Of a DNA stretch of 64,000 nt, positions 12,072 through 23,414 are shown piece by piece. Under the pieces are notes generated by a model. The model saw nothing but the letters and a program-made list of their open reading frames with translations, was not told the origin of the DNA and did no database searches. The position numbers and the translations under genes are program-made. The stretch's first letter is position 1. The number at the start of each line of letters is the position of its first letter. This DNA is from Symbiodinium natans (taxonomy: Eukaryota > Sar > Dinophyceae > Suessiales > Symbiodiniaceae), in the NCBI GenBank assembly GCA_905221605.1, contig CAJNDS010002372.1, positions 205,410-269,409 on the forward strand. The letters are read 5' to 3'.

Positions 12072-13254
12072 GCCGAAGGATTACGGGTGCTTTTGAGCTC
12101 CCGCCTAAACCCTAAACCCTAAACCCTAACCCTAAACCCTAAACCCTAAACCCTAAACCCTAAACCCTAAACCCTAAACCCTAAACCCTGAACCTTAAAA
12201 CCCTAACCCCAAAGCACTTGAGCCGACCATCCCCTCGGGCTTTGGCGGGCTGTCACCCGCAAAAGCAGAATGCTAAGGCAGCAGTCGTTTAAAGTAGCCG
12301 CCTAAACCCTGAACCCTAACTTAAACCCTACACCCTACACCCCAATCTTTACTAAAGAAGCTATGTGGGCTTCACGACAGCTAGGCTCTGGTGGTTGTTG
12401 CGGAAGGTTTCCCTCCGGGGTTTAGGGTTCGAAGGTTGGGGGAGGTGCTTTGGCCTGCTTTGGGGTGTGTGGGTTTACGGTGTTTTTTCGGGTTTGAGGT
12501 CTAGGGTCTGGCGATTGCTGTCCGCGGCGGCTCCTTAGAAGAGTCCTTGCACAAGTGCCAGAAGCGCGATTACATGAGCCCCAAAAACCTAAAGTCATAA
12601 ACCCCAAAACCCCCCTGAGCCCTGAAACCCAACCCTGCACCATCAAGGCCCCATGTATCCGAAAGCCGCAAACTCTAGAGGTTCCACCCCTACACCCCTA
12701 AACCCCAAACTCTAACGCAATCTTGAGTCCTGAGCTGAATTTGCTGCGAAGCGCAGCAGCCAAAGCCATGGCCTGGGCCAACGATTTCGCCCTGGACCTT
12801 CCGGGCGCAGTTAGGGGGTCTACGGCAGTTAGGGGCGTTTGGTGGGTTATACAGGGGGTTAGGGGGGTGGGTTGTGGGGTTGAGGGTTTGAGTTTTGGGG
12901 AGCATCCCTGGCTTCCTTGATTTAAGGATTTAGGATCCTGGAGCTTCAGCTCCAAAAGCTTGGCGCGCTTCGCAAAGAAAAGCACCCCCCCAAGGCAAAA
13001 CGTGTTAGAGAACGGGTAGGGGGAATGTAGGAAAGCGTGGCAGGCACTGCGAAGGAAGCAAAATCGGGTCAGTTTCTACGGGCCAAGTGCCACCTGACGA
13101 GCGTGCGGCTTCATGGGCTTGCTGCTTTCTGGTAGCATGGAGGTAGTCAACATGCGGGCATGGATGCTCTGACCCTTCCCACGCACTGGTAAGCATGGGC
13201 GTACTCGCGAGCCGGAAGCGACGAATATTTCTGCACCTCCGTGCCATGCCCCAG

Positions 13255-13612
13255 GACATCGATGAAGACGCATTGCTGGACGATGATGCTTTCCCCGACC
13301 CCGAGGCGTCTGCTGCAGCGTTCGGGATCTAGATGCCTGGGTGGGGGGGAGTTCAAGGGAACCTTAAACCCGTACTGAGCCCGAAGCCCTGAACCCTGAA
13401 CCCTAGAGTCTCTAGAGGCCCTAGACCTTCTTGTGGCGCGCCGTTTGGACTTGGAAGTTTCCGGTTGAGGGACGTGGCCACGCCAAGGCCGAAGCCCCGG
13501 AGCTCTCATACCTCTCAGGGTTTTAGGGTTTATGGTTTAGGGTGGGTTTGCCCCTAAACGCAGGCCACGCCCGCCGCGCCGCCGAAAGAGATGCTGCCAA
13601 GGCCACAGGCAG
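13255..13612 (+). CDS. Three phase-consistent exons, acidic then Ala/Arg-rich
   Basis: Exon 13255-13305 (DIDEDALLDDDAFPDPE, CAG|G acceptor, GAG|GC donor) joins in phase 0 to 13418-13463 (ALDLLVARRLDLEVS, GT donor). That exon joins in phase 1 to 13564-13612 (HARRAAERDAAKATG). An alternative is a stop (TGA) at 13466-13468 by read-through of the second exon. No domain recognised. Possibly the 3' part of the gene starting near 8.2 kb. Just downstream are a 32-C run and the scaffold gap. Confidence 0.45.
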
Positions 13613-13940
13613 GTGGCGCCATTGTTGTTGAGGGTTTCGGCTTCGGGTCTTGCGGTACAAGATTCTAGCCTGAAGCCTTGAACCCCGCAACCCTAAGACC
13701 AACATCGGACCCCTACATCCTAAAGCCCAAATCCCAACCCTGTACTTTGATTCCTGAGCTCAAGAACTGCAATAGGCGACATGGCGATCTGCTTTCAGTA
13801 CCCCGAACGGTAACATTCTAAATCCTCTATTCCTTTAAAACCCTAAACCCTACGATGTATGTCTCGCATTATCATGGACTTACATAGGTACGGGTTTACG
13901 CTTTAGGGTTTTGGGGTTGAGGGGTCCCCGCAAAAATCCT

Positions 13941-13941
<1 letters not shown>

Positions 13942-13973
<32 letters not shown>
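13942..13973. repeat. Poly-C run (32 bases)
   Basis: Uninterrupted C run. Its length is unreliable in any assembly. Confidence 0.95.
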
Positions 13974-14119
13974 AGAGGCCGCCGTGTCCCCGACCCAGCG
14001 GCCAAACAGTCGCAGCCCACGGCGCGAGACTAAGGCAACGGTTGAATGCACTAATCAACCAACCGACCAATTCAATCAACCAACCAGCCAATCAATCAAT
14101 CAATCTCTCTCTCTCGCTC

Positions 14120-14124
14120 TTATA

Positions 14125-14172
<48 letters not shown>

Positions 14173-14202
14173 CACACACACACACACAGTCACACACACA
14201 CA
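14120..14202. repeat. (AT)n then (CA)n microsatellite, left of gap
   Basis: A TA run from about 14120 to 14171 and CA repeats to 14202, where the sequence stops at a gap. Confidence 0.95.
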
Positions 14203-14302
14203 NNNNNNNNNNNNNNNNNNNNNNNNNNNNNNNNNNNNNNNNNNNNNNNNNNNNNNNNNNNNNNNNNNNNNNNNNNNNNNNNNNNNNNNNNNNNNNNNNN
14301 NN
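14203..14302. other. Assembly gap (100 N)
   Basis: Exactly 100 N, the usual placeholder for an unknown length. It lies inside a CA microsatellite, so the break is probably due to the repeat. Confidence 0.99.
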
Positions 14303-14402
14303 ACACAGCACACACAGCACACACAGCACACACAGCACACACAGCACACACAGCACACACAGCACACACAGCACACACACACCACACACAACAAACAACA
14401 CA

Positions 14403-14484
<82 letters not shown>

Positions 14485-14565
14485 TCACACACATTCACGC
14501 GCACGCACGCACGCATGCACGCATGCACACACAAACACACACAGACACACACACACACACACACA

Positions 14566-14606
<41 letters not shown>
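14303..14606. repeat. CA microsatellite with ACACAGC sub-array
   Basis: Begins with repeated ACACACAGC units (about 14303-14372), then long (CA)n with interruptions such as GCACGCACGCATGCA near 14500. The long open frames across it on both strands are repeat artefacts. Confidence 0.97.
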
Positions 14607-14607
<1 letters not shown>

Positions 14608-15111
14608 CACGCTCTCGCCCCTGCGGACCGCCCAAAACACATGTAGTTCAGGTTTTTTTTTCTCCCTATTGTGACCCTCCCCCCCCCCCCCCCCACCCCC
14701 CCCAATGGTCTCTCCCGCCCCGAACACTGGCCTAAACCCAAGTCCTTAAACAACCCTAACCCCTAAAGCCATAAACCCAAAACCCTCGAGTAAGCCCATC
14801 ACTTAAGTGTGACTTTTCATGGCTTTTACGCTCTTTGGAGTTAAAAACTCCAAAAACTCCAAGCCTACATCCTAACCTTGATTCCATCGGGTGCTACTCT
14901 TCTAGGGTTCGAGATCGCGAAGTTTACAGGCTCATCAACATAGTAAGGCTCCTAAGCGCACAGGGACCGCTTTTGCCTGCGCAAAAAATCTAGACCCGAA
15001 TCTCTAAACCTTTTAGATTCTCAAGCCCGAAGCCCCCAGGAGAACTTCTGAGGTTTAGGGCAGCCCCTTGTTTTAGGGTTTAGTTTTAGGGTAAACGCCA
15101 GAAACCGCCCT

Positions 15112-15384
15112 TCATAAGCCGCAGGATTCGGCTTCGCCGTCGGTGCAGTGGTCCTTGTCGGAAGCAAGTCCGGCCATTCCGGCCTCGCAGGACTCAGTGG
15201 TGGGAAGTGTGGGAATGGGGTCCGGCGATTTGCGGTTTAGGATTTCAAGGTCAGGGCGCACGGAGTCGCAGATAAGGCCCACGAGCGTCGTGTGCTCAAG
15301 TGTTTTCGTTTTTCTTGGGGGCGGCTTTGGCGTTGCATCCGCCTCTGCCTCTACCCAAAAGGTGAAGAGGGTTTTGATCTTCAT
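15112..15384 (-). CDS. Possible minus-strand coding segment, unknown
   Basis: A minus-strand frame of about 90 codons ends in TGA at 15112. It includes LEILNRKSPDPIPTLP and has C-rich third positions, more gene-like than the overlapping plus frame. The flanking telomere repeats do not show the orientation seen around other exons. It may be a real minus-strand terminal exon, an exon on +, or chance. No family recognised. Confidence 0.3.
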   Translation of the reverse strand: MKIKTLFTFWVEAEADATPKPPPRKTKTLEHTTLVGLICDSVRPDLEILNRKSPDPIPTLPTTESCEAGMAGLASDKDHCTDGEAESCGL

Positions 15385-15752
15385 CGATTGCAGGCTAAAC
15401 CCTGAGCCGCACCTTAAACCCCCTTTTAACCCTAAACGCCTCGGCGAAGGAAGCTCTGGTCCAAGAGCGCAAGAGACAAACTTGTAGAAGCCAGCAACCC
15501 AAAGACCTGAAATTCTGCATGTCGTTTTTTAAGCCCTTCAACCTCTTCCACCACCCCCCCCCCCCCCCGCCACGCCCTAAATCCTCAACCCCTGCAACGG
15601 TCCTTAGGCCCAAAGATGTCGTGCAACAACAAACGCAAGACACCACAAAAAACAAACAGAAGCCCAAACACAAAACCAAGACCCAAAAGCCACCAGAAAC
15701 CTCCTAGAATCCTCAAAGCCCCTGAAAAATCCCAAGCGGCGGAGGAGCCCAG

Positions 15753-18700
15753 GCGCCCGTCGGACGACTGGGCACTGTGCGGCTCGGGCCCCAACGCTAC
15801 GGCGCCGCGGGCGCAGCTGGCGCCGCTGGCGCCAGCAGCGGCCTCAAGGGTTTAGGGTTTTGGGTTTTGGGTTTTGGGTTTAGGGTTTAGGGTTTAGGGG
15901 GCTTTCGGGGGGCTTTAGTAGGGTTTAGGGTTAGGGGTTTAGGAAAATTCTTAAGTCCCTGAAGCCTTGCCTACCCTTTCAACCCTAAACCCTATAGAGC
16001 CCTAAACCCTAAACATCTAAACGCCTCAGCCCGAGAAGTCCTACACTATAAACCCTAAACCCCCCGAAAAAGGACCTTCTCAACCCTAAACCCTCTAGCA
16101 CCTTGAACCCAAAACCCCACCCTGTCAACTTTGAACCCTAGAGCCTGAAGCCCTGAACCCCACAAAGCCTCAAGCCCCCTGAAAAAGGACCCTCCCTCCA
16201 AGCCGGTCGACTGGTCCCTGCGCGGCCCTGCCAGCCCCGCGCGCGCCACACCGCGGCTGTCACTGGCGCAGGCTCGGGGTTCGGGTTGTGAGGGGGTTTG
16301 GGGGGGGGGGGTTCAGGGGTTGTTTCGGGGGTGTTAGGGGTTTTAGGGGGGTTTTAGGGGGTTTTTAGGGGGTTTTAGGGGGTTTTTTTTGGGGTTTAGG
16401 GGGCCTCAAGCCTTTTTAATCCCTAAAGAGCTGAAGTTCAGACTCCCACCCGGCGATCTCTAAGTCTTTGTGGCACTTTACTATAACTTTAGATCTTTAG
16501 CCTTTTTGGGTTTATTGGGTTTCTGAATAAGGCAGCTAGAAATTTAACTTCTAGCTACCCTCCTAAGTGCAGCCAAGAAGTCTCCGGGGGGGGCCAGGGC
16601 CGGTCTCGGGACATTCGGGCGCGTACGAGGCTACGGGCGAGAGGCAGCCTTGTGGATGCAGAGCTCGACCCCAAAACCCTAGACCCTAGACCCTAGACCC
16701 TAGACCCTAGACCCTAAACCCTAAACCCTAAACCCTAAACCCTAAACCCTAAACCCTAAACCCTAAACCCTAAACCCTAAACCCAGGTTGACTAGGACTC
16801 TGAAAGCTCCTCAGAGGGTTTACGATAGCAAGGGGCCCCGCAAATGTATTTTCAGGGGCCCCAGGGTAGGAGCTACTGGTTACTCGTGTATCATCCTAGG
16901 TGCGTAAATACATAAATAAAAAACATTAATAAATTGATTAAATAAATAAATCAATATATATATATATATACACATGTATATATATATATATAAACTTTTT
17001 TGTAAGCTGTGGCAGGTATGAGAGGGTAGAAGGATGACGGGCCTCTTGTCGGAGATCTTTAATTTCGGGTATCTCTCTCTCTCTCTACATATAGTATGGT
17101 CTTGAATTCCAAAGCCTCCCCCTAAACCACAAACTGTTGAGCCCTCAAAGCAAGACCACCCTAACAATCCTCAACCCCAAGCTCTGAGAACTAAATCCTA
17201 AATCCGAAGATCTCAACCCTAAACTGAAACCTAAAGAACTATCAGCCTTAAACTTAAGCCCTCTAGAGTCTATGGAAACCCTAAACCCTAAACCCTAAAC
17301 CCTGACCCCTGAACCCTAAACCCTAAACCCTCAACCTAAACCCTAAACCCTAATGAAAAACATTATTCAATGGTAATAAATGAGAAATTTGTTCAGAACC
17401 CTAAACCCTAAACCCTAAACCCTAAACCCTAAACCCTAAACCCTAAACCCTAAACCCTAAACTCTAAACCCTAAACCCTAAACCCTCCACAGCGGCTGCA
17501 ATTTCAGGAGCCCCCCTCGAGCGGCTGGTCACGGCAGCGGCCGGCGCCGGAGGCAGCTCCACCCCAAAGCTCAGCAATACCCTTTTTGGGGCCGTTTAGG
17601 GTTTAAGGGTTTGGGGGCCTTCAGGGGTTAAATTGTTTTGAGTTTGGGGGGCTTAATAGGCGTTTAGGGTTTTGGGGCGTAAGCTCCAGTCTAGAGTCTA
17701 GTAAGCTCAGCAATACCCTTTTTGGGGCCGTTACCCTAAGGGTTTCGGGGGGCCTTTAGGGGTTAACTTGTGTAGTCGGTATGCGCCCAGAAACTCTTAG
17801 GGTTTAGGGTCCTAAACTCTTAGGGTTTAGGGTTTAGGGTTTCGGATGATCTTGTGAAACAGAGGCCCACTACGAAACACTGGGCGTTCGCACAGGAGGA
17901 ACACTTACTCTGATTTTTGGAATTCGTAGACCTGAGAGTAACCCCGCCCCCTTCAAGCTGAAACGCATGAACCCTAAATTTGACTTGAACCCTAAACCCT
18001 AAACCCTAAACCCTAAACCCCAAACCCCAAACCCCAAACCCCAAACCCTAAACCCTAAACCCTAAACCCTAAACCCTAAACCCTACACCCTACACCCTAC
18101 ACCCTAAACCCTAAACCCTAAACCCTAAACCCTAAACCCTAAACCCTAAACCCTCCCCCACATCCAGGAGGAGGATGACGAGCCGCCGGGCCCGGCGGGG
18201 AGGATGCTGGCACTCCCGGGGGCGCGGCTCGTGGGGGGCCAGCTCAGCGCAGGCCTTCGGGATATTTGGAAATAGGGTTTAGGGTTTAGGGTTTAGGGTT
18301 TAGGGTTTAGGGTGTAGGGTTTAGGGTTTAGGGAGAATTTTTAATCTTTGGGGCACTTTAATTCCCAAGAAGCAGCTATCATGATGATTTTTGCTAGGGC
18401 TCCAAGTTCAGTGTAGCTTGCTTGTGGGGCGGAGGGGCAGACTTTGAATTCCTGGCTTGAGGTTGGTTTTGGGGTTTAGGTTTTTTTGGGGGAGAGTTGG
18501 AAGTGTAGGGCTTTAGGGGCGGAGGTCAAGAGGTCTGCGGGCATTAGGGTGCGTTGGATTCTTAGGGTGCGGGGTAAGACCGCCTAGGCTTTGTGGTACT
18601 TTACTATAACTTTAGATCTTTAGCCTTTTTGGGTTTATTGGGTTTCTTAATAAGGCAGCAAAAAATGTAATTTATAGCTACCCTCCTAAGTGCAGCCAAG

Positions 18701-19234
18701 TAAACCCTAAGCAGGCATCAGCAAGGTCGATTGGATCGACAGCCTCGCATGGCTGCGGGCCTTGCGTCCTGGCTTTCAGTGGTTTACGTTTTGAGGGGTC
18801 ATGATATGCTTTTTTTTGGATTTAGGGGTTTTAGGGTGTAGGGTTTCCGATTTTGCGTTGTGCCCTTTCTGGGGTTCTTGCAACAAGGAGCAGAGTACTT
18901 CGGGGGGGTTCATGAGGATTCCCCTCTTTGGGGAAGTGCTCATACGGAAATCTGATTGTTGTGAGGGGTTCTAGGTACAGTTGAGATGTCCGTAAACCTT
19001 AGTTAGCCCCACGGTCTACAGAAGGGTTGAGAGCTTTGTTGGCTGCTAGGGTTTGTAGCACGGAGGTCAGGGATTATAAAGGCGCCAGCTCCAAAAAAAA
19101 TAAGAGCAGAGGTCTCTGTTCATCTACAGTCACCAACCCTAAGCCCTGGATGATTCCGAAGCCCTAGGATCCTTAATCAGCACAAGGTTTAGGGATCTCG
19201 TGTTTCAGGCTGAGCTTGTCAAGGCCACTGCAAG
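15753..19234 (+). CDS. Candidate multi-exon gene, Pro/Ala-rich, unknown family
   Basis: Candidate exons: 15753-15849 (RPSDDWALCGSGPNATAP, GT donor), 16203-16271 (PVDWSLRGPASPARATPR, GC donor), 17508-17552 (EPPSSGWSRQRPAPE, GC donor), 18168-18252 (EEDDEPPGPAGRMLALPG, GC donor), 18715-18758 (ISKVDWIDSLAWLR, GC donor) and 19209-19234 (AELVKATA). Phases agree for these junctions. The first three share a P-x-x-x-W pattern and may be internal repeats. CCCTAAA arrays precede the acceptors at 17508 and 18168; TTTAGGG follows the donors at 15849, 17552 and 18252. A further segment near 16598-16670 could be an exon. Family not recognised; start and stop unassigned. Confidence 0.4.
16466..16577. repeat. 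112-bp dispersed repeat, copy 1
   Basis: Matches 18589-18700 over the full 112 bp with about seven differences and no indels, counted by eye. It contains an imperfect inner palindrome around GCTAGAAATTTAACTTCTAG. It has no telomere-like units and ends in TGCAGCCAAG in both copies. Confidence 0.85.
16678..16783. repeat. CCCTAGA then CCCTAAA array
   Basis: About five CCCTAGA units followed by about ten CCCTAAA: another variant block next to a canonical block. Confidence 0.95.
17276..17487. repeat. CCCTAAA arrays before an acceptor
   Basis: Two blocks separated by about 45 bases of AT-rich sequence, upstream of the exon at 17508. Confidence 0.95.
17567..17775. repeat. Local direct duplication (about 70 bp, 135 bp apart)
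   Basis: AAGCTCAGCAATACCCTTTT and the following GGGGCCGTT...GGGGTTAA context occur at about 17567-17625 and again at about 17702-17770. The second copy is more diverged. It lies just downstream of the donor at 17553. Confidence 0.7.
17992..18153. repeat. CCCTAAA/CCCCAAA/CCCTACA array
   Basis: Blocks of different heptamer variants before the exon at 18168. Confidence 0.95.
18589..18700. repeat. 112-bp dispersed repeat, copy 2
   Basis: Direct copy of 16466-16577, about 94% identical by eye. It ends 14 bases before the exon candidate at 18715. Likely a non-autonomous mobile repeat or a duplicated intron segment. Confidence 0.85.
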
Positions 19235-20230
19235 GCCGCCCTCAAGGCTAGATTACTACACCTGCTGCCCAAGAACCGGAACCCTAAACCATCTGACTTC
19301 TTCGGGGCTTAGGGTCTGCCATCAGCATGGCCTCTAGCTGCGGAGCCCTCCCCCCCCCCACCCTCCCCCTCCCGCCTCCCCTCACAACCCCCCCCGGAAG
19401 CCCTGTGCTCGATGTGAGGGCCGTTGAAAAGGCGATACAGACGATGCAGACTGGGTACCTTGAGGTTCCTTCGCCGATAAAAGACCAGATAGCACGAGCG
19501 TTGGGTTCGGGGTCTCCTCCCGCTGTGATTCCCAATCTAGGTTGCATGACAGCAAAGCAAAAACAGCCGGAATCCCTGAGGCTCTGAGGCCCTGAGCCCT
19601 GGCAGCCCGGGCAATGGAAGCCACACACCCCGAACCCCTCAAATCCTAGACCTTCACACCGTAAACCCTCAAGCCCTACATGGACAGTTTCCTACATTAT
19701 GCGCGTTTTTTTGGGTTCCCACTATAAGGTGGCACCTTCTCAAAAGGGATCCCAAACAGGGACCCTAATGTAGAGAACTACCCACATACATCAGCTTAAC
19801 CAACCCTAAGGAAACCACCCCCAGGACCCAAAAGCAACAGCCCTAAACCCTAAACCCTAAACCCTAAACCCTAAACCCTAAACCCTAAACCCTAAACCCT
19901 AAACCCCAAACCCTAAACCATAAGGAAGCACCTGGCGCTTCCTTTGGATGCCTTCACCTCGGGCCTACAAGGCCCCCCTTTTTGGGGCCCGGGGGGCGGA
20001 GCCTGAGCGAGTGGAGCTTTGCTTTTTTGTGGGCGGAGAGGGGGTGGGGGGGGATGAGTTCAAGGGCTTTGGGGTTTAGGTATCTAGGGGTTGAGGTGTC
20101 GGGGAGTGCGGATTTGGGGCTAGGCCAGGATGTAATCAAGTTATCCATGGCGAGCCACGAAGCCCCTTACCCGAGGTTCAGAGCCTTTAGGGGTGTGGAG
20201 GTGCCCCAGCCCTAAGCGTTCTTCGCATGA
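18800..20230. other. Intron/intergenic stretch
   Basis: Apart from the short candidate at 19209-19234 and a CCCTAAA array at 19841-19915, no convincing gene is seen. Frames at 19327-19587 (+) and 19284-19642 (-) overlap each other and have no splice or start support. Confidence 0.4.
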
Positions 20231-20623
20231 AAAGGTAAAGATTCTTTCTGTAGTTGACCTATCTAGACACAAAGGGCACTTTTTCTTCTCCTATAGCTTC
20301 CGGGGGAACCTCGCCATTTAGCCCAGTGTTGAGCTTTTCTTTGTTGGGGGAGGGGGAGGTGGGCGGGGGCAAGCGAGCGACGCAGCGCAGCCCCCCCTCA
20401 ACACTGAGTGTCAGACGCGAACGTCTATCTACGTTTCTCCTGATCCGTTTTTCTCTTTCGTCATCTGCTTCGATTGTGGTACGTGCACAGTATCCAAGAA
20501 GCCTTAGCGGCATGCCATTGTCACCTTTCTGCAGCTATTCATGCTTAAGCAAGCACACAGAAGTAGTGTTCGAGCGTGTTTCTGGATCGTGCACAACACG
20601 TGCGCATCCAGAAGAAAGGATAC

Positions 20624-21658
20624 ATGGCCTGCCAGAATGCAGCAGCGTCAGCAAAGAGATTTCTGGGCATCTTGGTGGTGATGTTGCTGAGCGATGGTGC
20701 TGTCACTCGGCTAGTTGCAGCGAGTGCCGCAAATCCTGCTGCCTGTGTCGCGGCCGATGCAGCCTTGGCTTTCGTCAAAGCTTCCCCGGTCGTGGTGGGG
20801 GCACAGCAGAAGGACAAATGGCTGGCCATGTTCGCCGAGAACGGGCTCATCCAAGACCCATTCGGAGCGATACACCAGCAAGGCCGTCAACAGCAGTCTG
20901 ATTTCTGGGATACTTTCATCTCAGGAATCAACATCACATTTGCCCCGCACTATGACATCGTCACTTGCACCAGTGTCGTGCGCATTGTCAACATCTCTGC
21001 CATCACTCCAAACGGCTGCCCTACTAACATGCGTACCATCATCGTGTACGACTTGATACCTCCGCCTGCAGAGGCGCATGCCAAGCTTCCTTCAGCTGCC
21101 AAGCTGCAGCTAGCCAGCTTGACGGCGCTCTGGTCTCTGCAGGAACGCTCGGCTCAGCTCTTCAGACACACATGTGCCTGGAAGGCCACAGCTCAGATGA
21201 GCATCCGAATGCTCAAGTTCCTTGGTCCGACAGGAGCAGGCCGCTACGCCAGCGGGTTCTTCAGCATCGGAAAGGAAGGGCAGTCTGCAGCTGCGGCAGC
21301 ATTAGCTGATCTAGCTGGCGAAGATGGGGTGCGAGCCTTCTCCAGGCACTTCTCTGAATCAGGCTCGCTGACCTTGCACCAGCCTGGATCTGCTAGGACC
21401 TTTGTGTCTCCGACGGCCATCGTTGCTGGCTTGGGAGATTGGGGATGCAAGCTGGTGGCGCCACCCAACTCAACAGTGCCAACAGCTAGACGAGTTAGTG
21501 CCGAGGTCGGCTTTGCCTGTGGCAGTTCAAAACATGCACCAGGCTTGGCCGTCATCGACTTCGCGGCGGACTCTCTGTCGCTTGTGGCTGCAGCCTTCTA
21601 CGTGGGGACGCCCACAGGACCCGTGCTGAGCCCCAAAAGGGAGCAGGCGGTCATATAG
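20624..21658 (+). CDS. SnoaL/NTF2-like domain protein, 344 aa, uninterrupted
   Basis: Start at ATG 20624; the frame is open further upstream only through non-ATG codons. Stop is TAG. Residues about 12-33 (RFLGILVVMLLSDGAVTRLV) are hydrophobic and could be a signal peptide or anchor. Residues about 45-145 look like a SnoaL/NTF2-fold domain: AFVKASPVVVGAQQKDKWLA, then the hallmark FAENGLIQDPFG, then beta-rich sequence to TIIVYDLI. The C-terminal ~200 residues have no recognised domain; one stretch reads GRYASGFFSIGKEGQ. Such small alpha+beta domains include isomerases and ligand-binding proteins, so the substrate cannot be named. Unlike other genes here it has no visible introns and no telomere-like repeats within, which may mean a retroposed gene. 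No DinoSL-like relic was found upstream. Confidence 0.75.
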   Translation: MACQNAAASAKRFLGILVVMLLSDGAVTRLVAASAANPAACVAADAALAFVKASPVVVGAQQKDKWLAMFAENGLIQDPFGAIHQQGRQQQSDFWDTFISGINITFAPHYDIVTCTSVVRIVNISAITPNGCPTNMRTIIVYDLIPPPAEAHAKLPSAAKLQLASLTALWSLQERSAQLFRHTCAWKATAQMSIRMLKFLGPTGAGRYASGFFSIGKEGQSAAAAALADLAGEDGVRAFSRHFSESGSLTLHQPGSARTFVSPTAIVAGLGDWGCKLVAPPNSTVPTARRVSAEVGFACGSSKHAPGLAVIDFAADSLSLVAAAFYVGTPTGPVLSPKREQAVI

Positions 21659-22118
21659 CCTCACATGAAATTCCTGGGAGACCCGCAAAACGATTCCTTG
21701 CAAAGATCCTCGTAAACTCAGTGGGGGTCTGCGGCTGAGGGTTTTTTGGGTTTTTGGGGGTCTCCTTCAATTGCTTCAACTTTGTGTACCCACCGTGGAC
21801 CGCGCGGTTCAGCTCGGCTCGAAGAGCTGGTTGATGATCAGCTGCCGGTGGGATGGTGACTCAACAAGCGATCATGGTTGAAAGCGCCCGATTCTCTGGC
21901 AGGCCCTAAGCCCTACACCCCACAACCCGAAAACTTTGACCCCAAACCCAAAGTCTTGGGGACCCTTCTAGCTCAGAAAGCTAAAGCAGCTAAAGCCTCG
22001 ACCTTCTGTTGCCCCTTACGCCCTACAAAGGCAAAGCCTCCTAAGCCTGAAAGCAGTTGTGGGGACGTTGTGCCCCCCCAAACCCCAAAACGCGTAAACC
22101 CTGAACCCCTACATCCAG

Positions 22119-22405
22119 GCCACGGTTGCCTGAACGGCCGCCAGACGCTGGCCTCGTTGCGGACGCTCTCGGAGGGTGCGCTTGGGCTTAGGGCGGCTTA
22201 GGGTTGAGGGCTTAGGGAGGGTCCAATCCTGCTCAGAGAAGCTTGTCTAAATTGTAGACCCTTACAGGGTTTATACGGGCAGGGTGGGGGCGGCGGCTAG
22301 GGACTAATTTTAACGCTACGCGACCCGCCTCGGCCCGGCCCAGCGCATCCGCAGCGCCCAAGTCGCTGGACCCAAGCAATAAGGGTTGGGTTTAGGGTTT
22401 AGGGT
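22119..22405 (+). CDS. Candidate terminal exons, unknown product
   Basis: A segment after CAG at 22117-22118 reads HGCLNGRQTLASLRTLSE and has a GT donor at about 22176. In phase 1 it can join a segment after TAG|G near 22303 reading NFNATRPASARPSASAAPK and ending at a TAG that lies inside a TTTAGGG unit. Another frame of the second segment ends earlier at TAA near 22379, so the frame is not settled. No family recognised. Confidence 0.3.
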
Positions 22406-22621
22406 TCCGGGTTTATGGTTTATGGTTTGGGGTTTAGCGTTGAGGGTTAGTTTAGGATTGAGGGCTTAGGGCTCAAGGTTCATGCTTTGGGGTTTAGGGT
22501 TTTTTTGGGTTTAGGGCAGAGGGGAAAGGGGGGGGAGCTAAGATTAGATTTAAGGTTTCGGGTTTCGGTTCAAGCTTAGACTCTTCGGCTCGTCCCCGGC
22601 CGTGCTCACAGGGCGAAATAA

Positions 22622-22711
<90 letters not shown>
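22622..22711. repeat. Poly-G run (90 bases)
   Basis: Ninety consecutive G. The poly-Gly frame and its poly-Pro antisense are artefacts. Length is uncertain in any assembly. Confidence 0.95.
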
Positions 22712-22830
22712 CTGCTGGGAGGGGCTTCAACTGCCTCTGGTCCTGGCGAACCGTCCGCTTGCGGACCCCGGTTTCCCAGGGGGGGGTACCCATTTGAGGC
22801 AAAAAAAAAAAGGGGTCCGAAAAGTGGCTT
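22711..22830. repeat. G-linked duplicated segment, copy 1
   Basis: GCTGCTGGGAGGGGCTTCAA and the next ~100 bases, including CTGGTCCTGGCGAACC and a GAGGCAAAAA-poly(A)-GGGGTCCGAAAA end, recur at 23415-23530. Both copies directly follow a long G-rich run. Confidence 0.8.
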
Positions 22831-23199
22831 TGGGTTTGGAGGGGGGTGCCTGTTCTGACAACCTATACACCTCCGGCCCGAGGCCTCGGCGGATTTGCGG
22901 CCGTGCTCACACCAGTTGAGCCTCCGGCCCTCAAGCCAGCGCGTCGGAGCAGGAAAACTCCGTTTTTCACAATATTATGTGAGCAAGCGCCAAAACCCCC
23001 AGCCATACAATTAAGCAAGGGGTGGACACGAATGCCTAAAACCCTGTAAAACGATGGGAACACTTGAAAAGCGACACCCCTAGGTTATGAACCATTGGGT
23101 GTGCTATAGCGACACCTACAAAAACATCAAGCCCCTCTTGTTGCGTCCATTAGCACCTCGAGCCCAGCCGCTCATGTGGCTTTTGGGGGAGGGAGAAAG

Positions 23200-23412
23200 G
23201 GGGGGGACAAAGCGGGGGTGGGGGATAGGGGGGGGGGGTAGGGGGGGAGGTGTCGGGGTGGGGAGGGGGGGGGTGGGTGGGTGGGGGGGGTCGGGCGGGT
23301 GGGGGGGGGGAGGTGGGGGGGGTGGGGGGGGGGGGTGGGGGGGGGTGGGGGGGGGGGGGGTGGGGGGCGGGGGGGGGTAGGGGGCAGGTGGTTGGGGGTG
23401 AAAAAGGGGGGG
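23200..23412. repeat. G-rich low-complexity tract (GGGGT/GGGGTGG)
   Basis: About 200 bases almost only G and T with occasional A/C. It makes long artefactual Gly or Pro frames. Confidence 0.95.
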
Positions 23413-23414
23413 CC

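Noticed and set aside
13984-14753. Long frames across the CA microsatellite and gap on both strands
   Set aside because: They consist of dinucleotide-repeat residues and run through the N block.
16598-16670. Protein-kinase glycine loop (GLGTFGRV in one frame)
   Set aside because: It matches GxGxFGxV, but the required phase conflicts with the preceding exon, no following Ala-x-Lys was found, and no other kinase motif lies nearby.
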